In this document: positions 18,681-28,522 of the stretch, piece by piece
Position numbering within the stretch: position 1 is the stretch's first letter
Layout of the letters: each line of letters opens with the position of its first letter
Assembly (NCBI RefSeq): GCF_000420305.1
Contig: NZ_ATUR01000004.1
Coordinates: 372,001-436,000 of the forward strand
DNA length: 64,000 nt
Source of the DNA: Novosphingopyxis baekryungensis DSM 16222
GTDB lineage: Bacteria; Pseudomonadota; Alphaproteobacteria; Sphingomonadales; Sphingomonadaceae
Direction: 5' to 3'
The notes under the pieces: model-generated
The model's database searches: none
What the model saw: only the letters and a program-made list of their open reading frames with translations
What the model was told of the DNA's origin: nothing
Position numbers and translations under genes: made by a program

Positions 18681-19570
18681 AGCCCTTCGGGGTCCGGCAT
18701 GCCGGCGCGGCGATGGGCGGCCACCAGGGTATTGCGCAGCAGGCATGCAATCGTCATGGGCCCGACGCCGCCCGGCACCGGCGTGATGGCACCAACATGG
18801 GCCAGCGCTTCGGCCGTGGCGACATCGCCGACCAGACGCGTCTTGCCCTCTTGCGCGCCCGCAACGCGGTTGATGCCGACATCGATCACCGTCGCCCCCG
18901 GCTTCAGCCAGTCCCCGCGCACCATCTCCGCCCGGCCGACACCGGCGACGACGATATCGGCGCGGCGCACGACCGCTTCCAGATCCCGGGTCCGGCTATG
19001 CGCCATGGTAACGGTGCAGCTTTCCTGCAGCAGTAGCTGCGCCATCGGCTTGCCGACGATATTGGACCGGCCGATCACCACGGCGTCCAGCCCGGCAAGA
19101 TCGCCCAGATGGTCTTTCAGCAACATCAGGCAGCCAAGCGGGGTGCAGGGGACCAGGGCCTCTTCACCCACCGCCAGCCGTCCGGCATTGACGACGTGGA
19201 AGCCATCCACATCCTTGGCCGGATCGATCGCAGCGATCACCGCCTTGTCATCGATATGGTCTGGCAAAGGCAGCTGCACCAGAATGCCGTCGACAGCGTC
19301 ATCGGCGTTCAGTTGCGCGACGATGGCCATCAGGTCGCCCTGCGACACGTCGTCCTGCAGGCGATGCTCGAAGCTCTCCATGCCCGCCTCACGCGTCGCC
19401 TTGCCCTTGGAGCGGACATAGACCGCGCTCGCCGGATCCTCGCCCACAAGCACGACCGCCAGACCAGGCGCGCGTCCCTGCGCCTGATGGAACGCGGGAA
19501 CATACGTGCCGACCCGCTCCCGCAGCTGCGCGGCGAAGGCCTTGCCGTCGATCAGTTTGCCGGTTGTCAA
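18677..19570 (-). CDS. folD: Methylenetetrahydrofolate dehydrogenase/cyclohydrolase
   Basis: FolD interconverts methylene-, methenyl- and formyl-tetrahydrofolate for one-carbon supply. The 297-residue protein has [14 protein letters not shown] with the catalytic lysine, [19 protein letters not shown], and [16 protein letters not shown] in the NADP domain. No ATG exists at the expected position; the best start is TTG 19570 ([13 protein letters not shown]), five bases downstream of the yggT stop. A CTG overlapping that stop is also possible. Gene order yggT-folD supports a common transcript. Confidence 0.94.
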   Translation of the reverse strand: MTTGKLIDGKAFAAQLRERVGTYVPAFHQAQGRAPGLAVVLVGEDPASAVYVRSKGKATREAGMESFEHRLQDDVSQGDLMAIVAQLNADDAVDGILVQLPLPDHIDDKAVIAAIDPAKDVDGFHVVNAGRLAVGEEALVPCTPLGCLMLLKDHLGDLAGLDAVVIGRSNIVGKPMAQLLLQESCTVTMAHSRTRDLEAVVRRADIVVAGVGRAEMVRGDWLKPGATVIDVGINRVAGAQEGKTRLVGDVATAEALAHVGAITPVPGGVGPMTIACLLRNTLVAAHRRAGMPDPEGL

Positions 19571-19575
19571 AGCGG

Positions 19576-19881
19576 TCAGGCCCCGGCCAGGCCGTTGGCA
19601 ATGCCCGCCAATATGATCATCAGCACACGCAGGCCGAAGATCAGCACGATGGGGGAAAAGTCGATCATCCCCGTATCCGGCATGATCTTGCGGATCGGCC
19701 GCAGCACCGGATCGAGGATCGCGTTCAACGACTGGTAGATGGCGGATACGAACTGGTTCGACATGCTGACCACGTTGAACGAAATCAGCAGGCTGAGCAC
19801 GAACTGCACGATGACGACGGTGATCAGGACACTCGACAGCAGCTCGAGGATCTGAATCAGGATTCCCAGAAAAGCTTGCAT
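19576..19881 (-). CDS. YggT family membrane protein
   Basis: A 101-residue protein with two membrane helices (about residues 8-32 and 70-98) joined by the conserved loop with [22 protein letters not shown], the YggT/Ycf19 signature. These proteins are implicated in envelope integrity, osmotic stress, or, in plastid relatives, thylakoid and division-related roles; the function here is unknown. It is the first gene of the operon running to marC. Confidence 0.9.
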   Translation of the reverse strand: MQAFLGILIQILELLSSVLITVVIVQFVLSLLISFNVVSMSNQFVSAIYQSLNAILDPVLRPIRKIMPDTGMIDFSPIVLIFGLRVLMIILAGIANGLAGA

Positions 19882-19995
19882 GACAACTCCGATGGATTTG
19901 GCCCGCCTCTAGTCGCTGCAAGCGTGGGCATCAACTGCTTTATACGAATAATACAGCGGGCGGGCTGTCCTGTCGATATGGCCCCTGCCCGTGCG

Positions 19996-20580
19996 CTATT
20001 CCAGATCGGCGGAATAGATATGCCAGCGCAGCTGCTCGGCGCTCGCTCCGGGCACGTCGTTCACACGCTTCAGCACAACATCGCCGCGCAACATATCCGT
20101 GCCGCCGTCTTCCCTTGTGCCGGTGATGGTCGTGGGCGCGGTGTAATAAAGCGATCCGGCGGCGCCCTCCATCGTTCCGCCAGGCACGGCCACGGAAATA
20201 CGCGTATAGCGATCGGACCGATCGGAAAGCTGCCGCGCCGTCACGCTCTGCCGTGCCTGATCGCCATATTGCGCATAGGCCTTATCGAACTGTTTGCGTT
20301 CCAGCGCATGCGCCCAGGCGATCAGAACCTGTCGCGCGCCTTTTTCTCCCTTTTGCGCGTCCGGCGCCAACGGCGCGGCTTGCAGATCGCCCATATCGGC
20401 GGTTGGGCTGGCCTGCGGGGTCTGTTGTGCCACTGGCGTGGTCGGCATGCTGGCCGTCGCTTCGGCCGCGCTCAGCGTCTGGCCGTCAGCCTGGTTCGCG
20501 GCAGAGTGGCCGGGACTGGTCCCGCAGGCCGCCAGAAACAGTGGGATGGTCAAAAGCCATGCGCGCATGATCCGGTTCAT
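19996..20580 (-). CDS. Putative lipoprotein, function unknown
   Basis: About 194 residues from ATG 20580. A lipoprotein signal (LLTIPLFLAAC) is followed by a low-complexity Ala/Gln/Pro/Thr linker to about residue 85 and a compact domain (ARQVLIAWAHALERKQFDKAYAQYGDQA...) that reads as a small alpha+beta, NTF2-like fold with a final strand LRWHIYSADLE. ATG 20568 and ATG 20613 are alternative starts; none has a strong ribosome site. It is not obviously in an operon with its neighbours, folD-yggT and argB. Confidence 0.7.
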   Translation of the reverse strand: MNRIMRAWLLTIPLFLAACGTSPGHSAANQADGQTLSAAEATASMPTTPVAQQTPQASPTADMGDLQAAPLAPDAQKGEKGARQVLIAWAHALERKQFDKAYAQYGDQARQSVTARQLSDRSDRYTRISVAVPGGTMEGAAGSLYYTAPTTITGTREDGGTDMLRGDVVLKRVNDVPGASAEQLRWHIYSADLE

Positions 20581-20658
20581 CCATATCGACAGGGAAAACC
20601 GTAAACCCGCCACCGCGCGCAGCGTTCCTCACGGGGATGCTTCGGCTTGCCGATGCAG

Positions 20659-21555
20659 CTAATCGTTCCGGCGCACCAGTGTGCCGGCGCCGCGCCGCGT
20701 GAACATTTCGATCAGCATGGCATGGGGTACGCGCCCATCCAGAATGACGGCGGCATCGACACCGCCCTCCACCGCTTTCACGCAGGTTTCCAGCTTGGGG
20801 ATCATGCCGCCGGAGATCACGCCCTGATCCGTCAGCGCGGCGATGCGCGTGGGATCCAGATCGGTCAGCAGCTGCTTGTCGGCATCCAGCACGCCGGCGA
20901 CATCGGTGAGCAGAAACAACCGCGCCGCGCCCAGCGCGCCCGCAATGGCCCCGGCCATGGTATCGGCATTGATGTTGTAACTATGGCCGTCTTCGCCAGC
21001 GCCGATCGGAGCGATCACCGGGATCATGCCCGATCCCGTCAGCGTATCGACAATCGTTCGGTCGATGCGGCTCGGTTCTCCGACGAAACCCAGATCGATC
21101 ACCCGTTCGATATTGCTGTCCGGATCACGGGTGGTGCGTTCCAGCTTGCGCGCCGTGACGAGATGCGCGTCCTTGCCGGACAGGCCCACGGCGCTGCCGC
21201 CCGCGGCGTTGATCCAGCCGACCAGCTGCTTGTTGATCGCACCGGAGAGCACCATTTCCGCGATTTCCGCCGTGGCGGCGTCGGTTACGCGCAGGCCATC
21301 GACAAACTCGCTCTCCACGCCGGTTCGCTTCAGCATGGCGCCAATCTGCGGCCCGCCGCCATGCACCACCACCGGATTGATGCCGACGGCTTTCAGCAGC
21401 ACGACGTCCTCGGCAAAGGCGCGCGCCAGATCGGCATCGCCCATCGCATGGCCGCCATATTTCACCACGAAGGTACGGCCGGCATATTGCTGCAGATAGG
21501 GCAGCGCCTCGGCCAGGGTCTCGGCCTTTTGCAGCATGGCAGGGTCCAGCGTCAT
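20659..21555 (-). CDS. argB: Acetylglutamate kinase
   Basis: ArgB phosphorylates N-acetylglutamate in arginine synthesis. The 298-residue protein contains [25 protein letters not shown], the [31 protein letters not shown] nucleotide site and [10 protein letters not shown], as in full-length enzymes. The N-terminal extension of about 25 residues with LQQYAGRTF is typical of arginine-sensitive hexameric forms, so feedback inhibition by arginine is likely. Its ATG overlaps the stop of the upstream transporter gene by ATGA. Confidence 0.96.
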   Translation of the reverse strand: MTLDPAMLQKAETLAEALPYLQQYAGRTFVVKYGGHAMGDADLARAFAEDVVLLKAVGINPVVVHGGGPQIGAMLKRTGVESEFVDGLRVTDAATAEIAEMVLSGAINKQLVGWINAAGGSAVGLSGKDAHLVTARKLERTTRDPDSNIERVIDLGFVGEPSRIDRTIVDTLTGSGMIPVIAPIGAGEDGHSYNINADTMAGAIAGALGAARLFLLTDVAGVLDADKQLLTDLDPTRIAALTDQGVISGGMIPKLETCVKAVEGGVDAAVILDGRVPHAMLIEMFTRRGAGTLVRRND

Positions 21556-22223
21556 GCCCCGGTCGCCCCGTCGAGCCGCCGCCCGAGCTTGACCGCGCCC
21601 ACGATCAGGAACGGCACGACCACCAGCGACAGCACCACCTTGGCCAGCATCTGCCCGACCAGCAGCTGCCAGATCGGGAACACGCCGATAAAGGCGATGC
21701 TGATGAACAGCAGCGTGTCGATCACCTGGCTGAGCGCGCTGGCCACTGCGCCACGAAAGGCCAGAAGGCGTCCACCCCTCGCGCCGCGCAGACGGCTGAA
21801 GATGGTCACGTTGAGAAATTGCGAGACGCCATAGGCGATGATGCCCGCCACCATCAGCCGCGGGCTCTGGCCCAGGATCAGCTGAAAGCCCGCCAGCCGC
21901 GCCGGGTCCATATCGTCGGCCGCGGGCAGGCCCAGCACCAGCAGGATCAGCAGCATCGACCCCACGAGCGGCGCAAATCCGATCAACACCAGACGATTGG
22001 CCATGGCGCGCCCATGAAGCTCGGCCACCGCGCTGGACAGGACGACCAACAGCAGAAAACCGAAGATCCCGGCTTCCACGGCAAGCGGCCCGAGCGCGAC
22101 CTGCTTGTTGCCCAGCACCCCGCTCAGCACGGTCATGCCGCCGTAAAACAGGGCGAAGACGAACAGCGACAGCGGCATTGTGCGCGGCTGGCCGGAGACG
22201 GAGGCGGGACCGGGTGTTTCCAT
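21552..22223 (-). CDS. Queuosine precursor transporter (YhhQ/VUT family)
   Basis: A 223-residue protein with about six membrane helices and the VUT-family features: [19 protein letters not shown], an acidic-histidine stretch [13 protein letters not shown], and the C-terminal [21 protein letters not shown]. Members import preQ0 or preQ1 for tRNA queuosine synthesis. ATG 22223 is chosen because the longer upstream frame is non-coding in composition. The gene overlaps argB by four bases, a coupling with no evident metabolic logic. No preQ1-riboswitch-like sequence was found upstream. Confidence 0.88.
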   Translation of the reverse strand: METPGPASVSGQPRTMPLSLFVFALFYGGMTVLSGVLGNKQVALGPLAVEAGIFGFLLLVVLSSAVAELHGRAMANRLVLIGFAPLVGSMLLILLVLGLPAADDMDPARLAGFQLILGQSPRLMVAGIIAYGVSQFLNVTIFSRLRGARGGRLLAFRGAVASALSQVIDTLLFISIAFIGVFPIWQLLVGQMLAKVVLSLVVVPFLIVGAVKLGRRLDGATGA

Positions 22224-22333
22224 CTGCGCACTGCTAGCGGCAGAAGGCCAGCGCCTGCAAGCCGGTCCTTGCGTTTCGCGCCTCGAACGGCAAAGACCGG
22301 TTCCACGCGACGGGCGTGAAAAGGGGCAAACGC

Positions 22334-23641
22334 ATGCGCATTCTATACAGCCTGCTGGGCATCGGGCTGATCCTGCTGATCGCGTTCTTGCTTTCCACCA
22401 ACCGCCGCGCCATCCGCCTTCGTGTGGTGGGGGCCGCCTTTGCGCTGCAGGCTGGCTTTGCCGCGCTGGTGCTTTATGTGCCGTGGGGCAATAATGTGCT
22501 GCAATTTCTGGCGCGCGGCGTGTCCAACCTGCTGGGCTATGCCGAGGCGGGCACCGCTTTCCTGTTCGGGCCGCTGGCCGGGCCGGACTATGCCAGCTTC
22601 GCCATCTCCGCACTGCCCGTGATCATCTTCTTCGCCTCGCTGATCTCGGTGCTCTATTATCTGAAGGTGATGCAGTTCCTGATCCGCTGGATCGGCGGCG
22701 CGCTGGAACGGGTGACCGGCATCAGCAAGGTGGAGAGCCTGTGCGCTGCGGCCAACATCTTTGTCGGCCAATCCGAATCGCCGCTGGTGATCCGCCCCTA
22801 TCTCGCCAATCTCAGCCCCCAGCAGCTGTTCACCGTGATGACGGTGGGCATGGCCGGCGTGGCGGGCACGATCCTGGCCGCCTATGCCGCCATGGGCATC
22901 CGGATCGACTTTCTGCTGGCCGCCGCCTTCATGAGCGCGCCGGGCGGCATTCTGATGGCCAAGATGATGATGCCGGATGAGGCCAAGCCCAGCCATCGGC
23001 CCATGGACCTGGACGATCCCCATCGCGACGCCAACCCGATGTCCGACGCAACCGACCTTCCGCGCGCTTCCGCTGTAACGGCGCCGCAGGAAGTGGAAGC
23101 GGCGGAGATCGAGGAGGAACGCGCCGAGAATATCATCATGGCCGCCAGCCAGGGCGCGCAGACGGGCGTGAAACTGGCGGTGGCGGTTGGCGCCATGGTG
23201 CTGGCGTTCGTGGCGCTGGTGGCGCTGGCCAATGGCATATTGGGCGGCATCGGTGGCTGGTTCGGCCTCGACGATCTTACCTTTCAGCGGGTTGTGGGCT
23301 ATGCCTTTGCCCCCATCATGTTCCTGATCGGCGTGCCATGGGACGAGGCCCTTCGCGCGGGCGGTCTGTTCGGCGAGAAGATCGTGCTCAATGAATTTGT
23401 GGCGTTTATCAGCCTGGGCCGTGCCAATGGTCTGTCGGAGGCCACCGTGGCCATCGTCACCTTTGCGCTGTGCGGCTTTGCCAATTTCAGCTCGATCGCC
23501 ATTCAAATGGCGGTGACCGGAAGTCTTGCCCCCAATCAGCGCCCGATGATCGCGCGGCTTGGCGTGAAGGCGCTGGTGGCCGGATCACTCAGCAATCTGA
23601 TGAGCGCGGCGCTGGCAGGCCTGTTCCTTACCATCGCCTGA
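22334..23641 (+). CDS. Concentrative nucleoside transporter (NupC family)
   Basis: A 435-residue CNT-family symporter. The pore motifs VGQSESPLVIRPYLANLS and, near the end, GEKIVLNEFVAFISL...FALCGFANFSSIAIQ are diagnostic and complete. These proteins import nucleosides with protons or sodium. The loop between helices at about residues 215-260 is longer than usual and charged. ATG 22334 has AAGGGG upstream and is preferred to GTG 22316. It is divergent from the queuosine-precursor transporter. Confidence 0.94.
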   Translation: MRILYSLLGIGLILLIAFLLSTNRRAIRLRVVGAAFALQAGFAALVLYVPWGNNVLQFLARGVSNLLGYAEAGTAFLFGPLAGPDYASFAISALPVIIFFASLISVLYYLKVMQFLIRWIGGALERVTGISKVESLCAAANIFVGQSESPLVIRPYLANLSPQQLFTVMTVGMAGVAGTILAAYAAMGIRIDFLLAAAFMSAPGGILMAKMMMPDEAKPSHRPMDLDDPHRDANPMSDATDLPRASAVTAPQEVEAAEIEEERAENIIMAASQGAQTGVKLAVAVGAMVLAFVALVALANGILGGIGGWFGLDDLTFQRVVGYAFAPIMFLIGVPWDEALRAGGLFGEKIVLNEFVAFISLGRANGLSEATVAIVTFALCGFANFSSIAIQMAVTGSLAPNQRPMIARLGVKALVAGSLSNLMSAALAGLFLTIA

Positions 23642-23664
23642 CACCGCCCCTGGCACACCGCCGG

Positions 23665-24282
23665 TCAGCCGATCGGCACCACATGATCGGCCAGCCGCTC
23701 CACCTCATCGCGGTCGTGGCTGACATAGAGAATAGGCAGTTTGAGATCATCCCGCACCCGCGCGATCACGGTCAGGATTTCTTCCCTGCGCGGCCTGTCC
23801 AGCGATGCCAGCGGTTCGTCCATCAGCAGGAAGCGCGGTGCGGATAACAGTGCACGGCCGATCGCCACGCGCTGCGCTTCACCGCCGGACAGGCTGCGCG
23901 GCCAGCGGTCCAGCAGATGACCGATGCCGAGAAATTCCACCGTTCGGTCAAAACTGATCCAGCGCCGGTCCTCTTCGGTCAGCCGCTCGCCATAGCGCAG
24001 ATTCTGCGCGACGCGGCGATGGGGAAACAACCGTGCATCCTGAAAGACATAGCCGGCATGCCGCTGCTCCGGCGGGAGAGCGATAGTGCCATCGAACAGA
24101 ATCTGGCCGGCCACGACGACATGCCCGCGCTCGGGCCGCAGCAGACCGGCCACCATGTTGAGCACGCTGCTCTTGCCCGCGCCGGAAGGGCCGAACAGCG
24201 CGGTCAGACCTGGCCCGGTGGCGAAGCGCGCGGAGACGCGTTGCGCCCCCAGCTGCCGCGTCAGGTCTATGTCAAAGGACAT
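23665..24282 (-). CDS. modC: Molybdate ABC transporter ATP-binding protein (short)
   Basis: A 205-residue ATPase with Walker A (GPSGAGKSS), Q-loop (YVFQDARLFPH, typical of ModC), signature (SLSGGEAQRVAIGRAL), Walker B (LLMDEP) and the switch histidine (VSHD). It ends shortly after the ATPase domain and lacks the C-terminal molybdate-sensing TOBE/MOP domain of E. coli ModC, so transport may not be inhibited by bound molybdate here. ATG 24282 overlaps the end of modB by 11 bases. Confidence 0.93.
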   Translation of the reverse strand: MSFDIDLTRQLGAQRVSARFATGPGLTALFGPSGAGKSSVLNMVAGLLRPERGHVVVAGQILFDGTIALPPEQRHAGYVFQDARLFPHRRVAQNLRYGERLTEEDRRWISFDRTVEFLGIGHLLDRWPRSLSGGEAQRVAIGRALLSAPRFLLMDEPLASLDRPRREEILTVIARVRDDLKLPILYVSHDRDEVERLADHVVPIG

Positions 24283-24970
24283 GCGCCGTGCCTTCCGCGC
24301 CGCTGTGGCGCCGGGCGAGCCATTCCGAGGCGACCAGCGCACCGATGGACAGGATGATAGCGATGATCGCCAACCGCGTCACCGCCGTCTCGCTGCCGGG
24401 CACCTGCAGTTCGGAATAAATGGCGAGCGGCAGGGTGCGGGTCTCCCCGGGAATGTTCGATACAAAGGTGATCGTTGCGCCAAATTCACCGATCGATCGG
24501 GCGAAACCCAGGATCGTGGCCGCCAGAATACCGGGCAGGCACAGCGGCAGGCTGATCGTGCGAAAGGCGTGCCAGGGCGATGCACCCAGCGTGCGCGCCG
24601 CGCCCTCCAACCGGCGGTCGATCGCCTCGATCGACAGGCGGATCGCCCGCACCATGAGCGGCAGGGCCATCACGGCAGCCGCGATCGCCGCGCCCGTCCA
24701 GCGGAAAATCACACTCACCCCGAACCAGCTTTGCAGCCACTGACCGATCGGCCCGCTCTGCCCGAAGGCGATCAGCAGCAGCCAGCCGATCACCACCGGC
24801 GGCAGCACCAGCGGCAGATGCACCAGCGCGTCGAGCAGCATCCGCCCGGGGAAGCGCCCGCGCGCCAGGACCCAGGCCAGGGCGAACGCCACCGGCAGGG
24901 TCAGGAGGATCGCCACCAGACTGATCTTGAGCGACAGCCCGATGATCGCCCATTCGGCTGCACTCAGCAT
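24272..24970 (-). CDS. modB: Molybdate ABC transporter permease
   Basis: A 232-residue permease with five to six membrane helices and the EAA-type coupling segment GAARTLGASPWHAFRTISLPLCLPG. The helix LPLVLPPVVIGWLLL and the FARSIGEFGATITFVSNI ending are highly typical of ModB. ATG 24970 lies 13 bases after the modA stop. It works with ModA in the periplasm and ModC on the inner face. Confidence 0.95.
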   Translation of the reverse strand: MLSAAEWAIIGLSLKISLVAILLTLPVAFALAWVLARGRFPGRMLLDALVHLPLVLPPVVIGWLLLIAFGQSGPIGQWLQSWFGVSVIFRWTGAAIAAAVMALPLMVRAIRLSIEAIDRRLEGAARTLGASPWHAFRTISLPLCLPGILAATILGFARSIGEFGATITFVSNIPGETRTLPLAIYSELQVPGSETAVTRLAIIAIILSIGALVASEWLARRHSGAEGTAHVL

Positions 24971-24983
24971 GGACGGGGGACTA

Positions 24984-25760
24984 TCAAGGCGCGGTGAACC
25001 CGTAGCGGCGGAAAATGACCTGACCTTGCGGGCCGCGCAGGAACTCTTCGAACGCGCGGGCTTCCGGCTTGGTCGAGGCAGCAAGCCGGGCGACGGGATA
25101 GACAATCGCGGGGTGGCTGGCCGCAGGGAAGGTTGCGACCACACGCACCTTGGCCGATGCGGCGGCATCGGTGGCATAAACCAGTCCCGCCACCGCCTCG
25201 CCGCGCTCCACGAAGGCCAGCGCGGCCCGCACATTTTCCGCACGCACCGCCTTTTGCTGGACGGCTTCCCACTGGTTCAGGCTGCCAAGCGCGGCCTTCG
25301 CATATTTGCCCGCCGGCACCGAATCCGGATCGGCCATGGCAATCCGCCCTTCGCCGATCACTGGCGACAGGTCCTCACCCGGGCTCCACCGCAACGTGCT
25401 GTCCCGTGGCGCAATCAGCACCAGCGTATTGCCGAGCAGGTTGGTGCGGGTATCGGCATCGATCAGCCCGCGCTGGGCGACATGGTCCATCCAGTCCCCG
25501 TCCGCCGAAATAAACAGATCCGCCGGCGCGCCGCTGTCGATCTGCCGGGCCAATGCGGAACTGGCAGCAAAGGACAGGACGGGCCGCGCATGGCCGGTGG
25601 CGGCAAAGGCATCCGCCGCCGCCTCCAGCGACTCCTGCAGACTGGACGCAGCGAGCACGATGGGTGCCCCCGCTGCTGTGTCCGGAGATGGCGTGCAGCC
25701 GCCAAGGGATGCGAGCAGAAGCACGAGGAGGCCCAGCATGACGGTCGCGCTGCGGATCAT
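24984..25760 (-). CDS. modA: Molybdate-binding protein
   Basis: A 258-residue substrate-binding protein with a signal peptide that ends in a lipobox-like LASLGGC, so probably membrane-anchored. The segments [42 protein letters not shown] and GLVYATDAA are ModA signatures; the serine in SSL and the SSALA segment contribute to oxyanion binding. Its start overlaps the mutS stop (ATGA), so modABC appear to be transcribed through from mutS or from a promoter inside it. Confidence 0.95.
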   Translation of the reverse strand: MIRSATVMLGLLVLLLASLGGCTPSPDTAAGAPIVLAASSLQESLEAAADAFAATGHARPVLSFAASSALARQIDSGAPADLFISADGDWMDHVAQRGLIDADTRTNLLGNTLVLIAPRDSTLRWSPGEDLSPVIGEGRIAMADPDSVPAGKYAKAALGSLNQWEAVQQKAVRAENVRAALAFVERGEAVAGLVYATDAAASAKVRVVATFPAASHPAIVYPVARLAASTKPEARAFEEFLRGPQGQVIFRRYGFTAP

Positions 25761-28369
25761 TCACCGGCCTCCCGCTTCAGTTCATAAAGACGTTCCAGCG
25801 CCTCGCGCGGGCTGAGCGCGTCGACATCCAGGTCGCGCAGGCTCTCGCGCAACATATCGCATTGCTCTTCCTCCGCTTCGACCGCGGCAGCGAATAACGG
25901 CAGCTCCCCAAGCCCAGCGGCGAGGCCACCGGTTTCGGCGCGGCCCTTTTCCAGCTTGCCGAGCACCGCCTTGGCCCGCGCCAGCACCGGCGGCGGCAGG
26001 CCGGCCAGTTTGGCGACGGCCAGACCATAGCTGCGATCGGCCGGCCCCTGCCCCAGCTCGTGCAGCAGCACCAGTTCGCCCTTCCATTCGCGCGCGCGGA
26101 CATGACGCAGGCTGAGCGCATCCAGCGTATCGGCCAGCCGGGTCAGTTCATGATAATGGGTCGCGAACAGGCAGCGGCAACGGTTGGTCTCGTGGATCGC
26201 CTCGACCACCGACCATGCCAGCGCCAGCCCGTCATAGGTGGAGGTGCCGCGCCCGACCTCGTCCAGAATGACGAAGCTCCGCTCGGTCGCCTGGCTCAGG
26301 ATCGCGGCGGTCTCAACCATCTCGACCATGAAGGTGGACCGCCCGCGCGCCAGATTGTCCGACGCGCCGACCCGGCTGAATAGTCGATCCACAATGCCAA
26401 GCCGCGCGGACGATGCCGGCACGAAACTTCCCGCCTGCGCCAGCAGGACGATGAGGGCGTTCTGCCGCAGAAAGGTGGACTTGCCGCCCATATTGGGGCC
26501 GGAAACGAGCCACAGGCGTTCGTCCGGATGAAGCGCGCAGTCATTGGAGACAAAGGGATCGCCGCTCGCTTTGAGGGCACTTTCCACAACCGGATGCCGG
26601 CCCCCGATAACGTCGAAACAGGGCGCATCGGCAAAGGCCGGGCGGCACCAGCCACTTTCCGCCGCACGCTCGGCCAGCGCTGCCGCTACGTCCAGCCGGG
26701 CCAGCGCATCGGCCGCCATGGCAATCCGCTCCCGCCGGGCCACGGTTTCCTCGATCAGCGTTTCCAGATGCGCGGCCTCGGCCACCTGCGCGCGGGCACC
26801 GGCTTCCACGATCCGCCCGGCCTGTTCATGCAATGCGGTGGAATTGAACCGGACGGCCCCGGCCAGAGTCTGCCGATGGGTGAAACCGCTATCCTCGGCC
26901 ATCAGCCGGTCGCCATGTTTGGCCGGCACCTCGACAAAATATCCGAGCACATTGTTGTGCTTTATCTTCAGCGCCGCAATCCCCGTCTGCTCGCGATAGC
27001 CCGCTTCCAGCGCGGCGATCGCACGGCGGCCACCGCTGGCGGTTTCACGCAGATCATCCAGCCCCGCATCGAAGCCCTGCGCAATATAGCCGCCCTGCGC
27101 GGTTTCCGTTGGCGGGGACGGCACCAGCGCACGGGCCAGCAGATCGGCCAGATCGCCATGGCCGCCCAGCGCCGGGATCAGCGTATCGAGCAGCGCGGGG
27201 CGGTCCCCGGTCTGCTCCAGCCGGGCTTTGAGCAGATGCGCGCCGTTCAGCCCGTCGCGGATCTGACCAAGGTCACGCGGGCTGCCCCGCCCGGCCGTCA
27301 CCCGGCCAAGCGCCCGGGCAATATCGGGCAGGGCGCGCAAGGCGTCCCGAAGCGCCTGGCGGATGGACGGCGTCTCATGTGCCCAGGCGACCAGCCCGAG
27401 CCGTGCCTCGATATCCGTGCGGCTGGTCAGCGGCGCCGAGAGGTCACGCGCCAGCAGCCTAGCGCCCGCGCCGGTCACCGTCCGGTCGACATCGGCGAGA
27501 AGGCTGCCCTTGCGGCCACCGCCCTGCGCCGCCGTGATCTCCAGACTTTCGCGTGTGGCCTGATCCAGACCCAGATGGTCGCCATCCGCGCGGCCTTGCG
27601 GCGGCGAAAGATAGGGGAGGGCCTGCCCTTGGGCGCTGTGCGTGAGATAGGCCATCAGGCCCCCGGCCGCGGCCAGTTCCGCGCGGCCGAAATCGCCCAG
27701 ACCATCCAGCGTTGCCACACCGTATAGCGCCTGCAGGCGCTTGGCCCCGGCCTCGCTGTCGAACGCCCGTGCCTCCTGCGCGGCCGCGCCATGCGGAGCG
27801 GCCTCGAACCTGTCGGACACGACGATCTCGCTCGGGCGCAGCCGTGCCAGCTGCGTGTCCAGCGCGGCACGCTCGCAGGCCATCAGCTCGAACCGTCCGC
27901 TGGAGATATCCGCCGCCGCAATCCCGATCCGGCCGCCGACATCGGCCAGGGCCACCAGCATATTGTCCGCCCGCGCATCCAGCAGGCTGTCCTCGGTCAA
28001 TGTGCCTGCAGTGACGAACCGCACGATCTCCCGCGCCACCAGCGCCTTGGACCCGCGGCCTTCCGCCTTGGCGCGTTTCTTGGCCTGCTCGGGTGTCTCG
28101 GTTTGCTCGGCAATGGCCACACGGTGCCCGGCCTTGATCAACCGCGCCAGATAGGCATCCGCGCTGTGCACCGGCACGCCGCACATGGGGATAGGCTCAC
28201 CCTCGCTCGCGCCGCGCGTGGTGAGCGCAATATCCAGTGTCTCGGCGGCGGCTTTGGCATCGTCGAAGAACAGTTCGAAAAAGTCGCCCATGCGGTAGAA
28301 CAGCAGGCAGTCCACCGCCTGCGCCTTGAGCGCATGATATTGTTCCATCATCGGGGTCGGTCCGGCCAT
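25757..28369 (-). CDS. mutS: DNA mismatch repair protein MutS
   Basis: MutS recognises mispairs and starts repair with MutL. The roughly 870-residue protein begins [14 protein letters not shown] with the mismatch-contacting [14 protein letters not shown] (phenylalanine wedge and glutamate), and has the clamp and lever region. The ATPase domain has [13 protein letters not shown], the [12 protein letters not shown] Walker B and the conserved [10 protein letters not shown] prefer ATG 28369; ATG 28414 or 28435 would add 15-22 residues before the conserved start. Its stop overlaps modA. It is divergent from the malic enzyme gene. Confidence 0.95.
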   Translation of the reverse strand: MAGPTPMMEQYHALKAQAVDCLLFYRMGDFFELFFDDAKAAAETLDIALTTRGASEGEPIPMCGVPVHSADAYLARLIKAGHRVAIAEQTETPEQAKKRAKAEGRGSKALVAREIVRFVTAGTLTEDSLLDARADNMLVALADVGGRIGIAAADISSGRFELMACERAALDTQLARLRPSEIVVSDRFEAAPHGAAAQEARAFDSEAGAKRLQALYGVATLDGLGDFGRAELAAAGGLMAYLTHSAQGQALPYLSPPQGRADGDHLGLDQATRESLEITAAQGGGRKGSLLADVDRTVTGAGARLLARDLSAPLTSRTDIEARLGLVAWAHETPSIRQALRDALRALPDIARALGRVTAGRGSPRDLGQIRDGLNGAHLLKARLEQTGDRPALLDTLIPALGGHGDLADLLARALVPSPPTETAQGGYIAQGFDAGLDDLRETASGGRRAIAALEAGYREQTGIAALKIKHNNVLGYFVEVPAKHGDRLMAEDSGFTHRQTLAGAVRFNSTALHEQAGRIVEAGARAQVAEAAHLETLIEETVARRERIAMAADALARLDVAAALAERAAESGWCRPAFADAPCFDVIGGRHPVVESALKASGDPFVSNDCALHPDERLWLVSGPNMGGKSTFLRQNALIVLLAQAGSFVPASSARLGIVDRLFSRVGASDNLARGRSTFMVEMVETAAILSQATERSFVILDEVGRGTSTYDGLALAWSVVEAIHETNRCRCLFATHYHELTRLADTLDALSLRHVRAREWKGELVLLHELGQGPADRSYGLAVAKLAGLPPPVLARAKAVLGKLEKGRAETGGLAAGLGELPLFAAAVEAEEEQCDMLRESLRDLDVDALSPREALERLYELKREAGE

Positions 28370-28522
28370 GGCACGCGCGATAGCCGAGCCGAGGCGTGAT
28401 CGCCAGTGAGCCATTGCGCGGTCTTGCACATGCATGTCTGACGGCGGTTTATCGTCCGTGACCCGTTGTGCCGCTTCGCCCTAGCGTCTAGGCCTCACCC
28501 TATCACCCGGCGGAGGTATAGA

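Noticed and set aside
22224-22333. preQ1 riboswitch before the queuosine-precursor transporter
   Set aside because: No match to the short preQ1-I consensus; only a weak CCGGTC/GACCGG pairing is present.
26528-27727. 399-codon frame antisense to mutS
   Set aside because: Shadow; no conserved features, and mutS is complete on the other strand.
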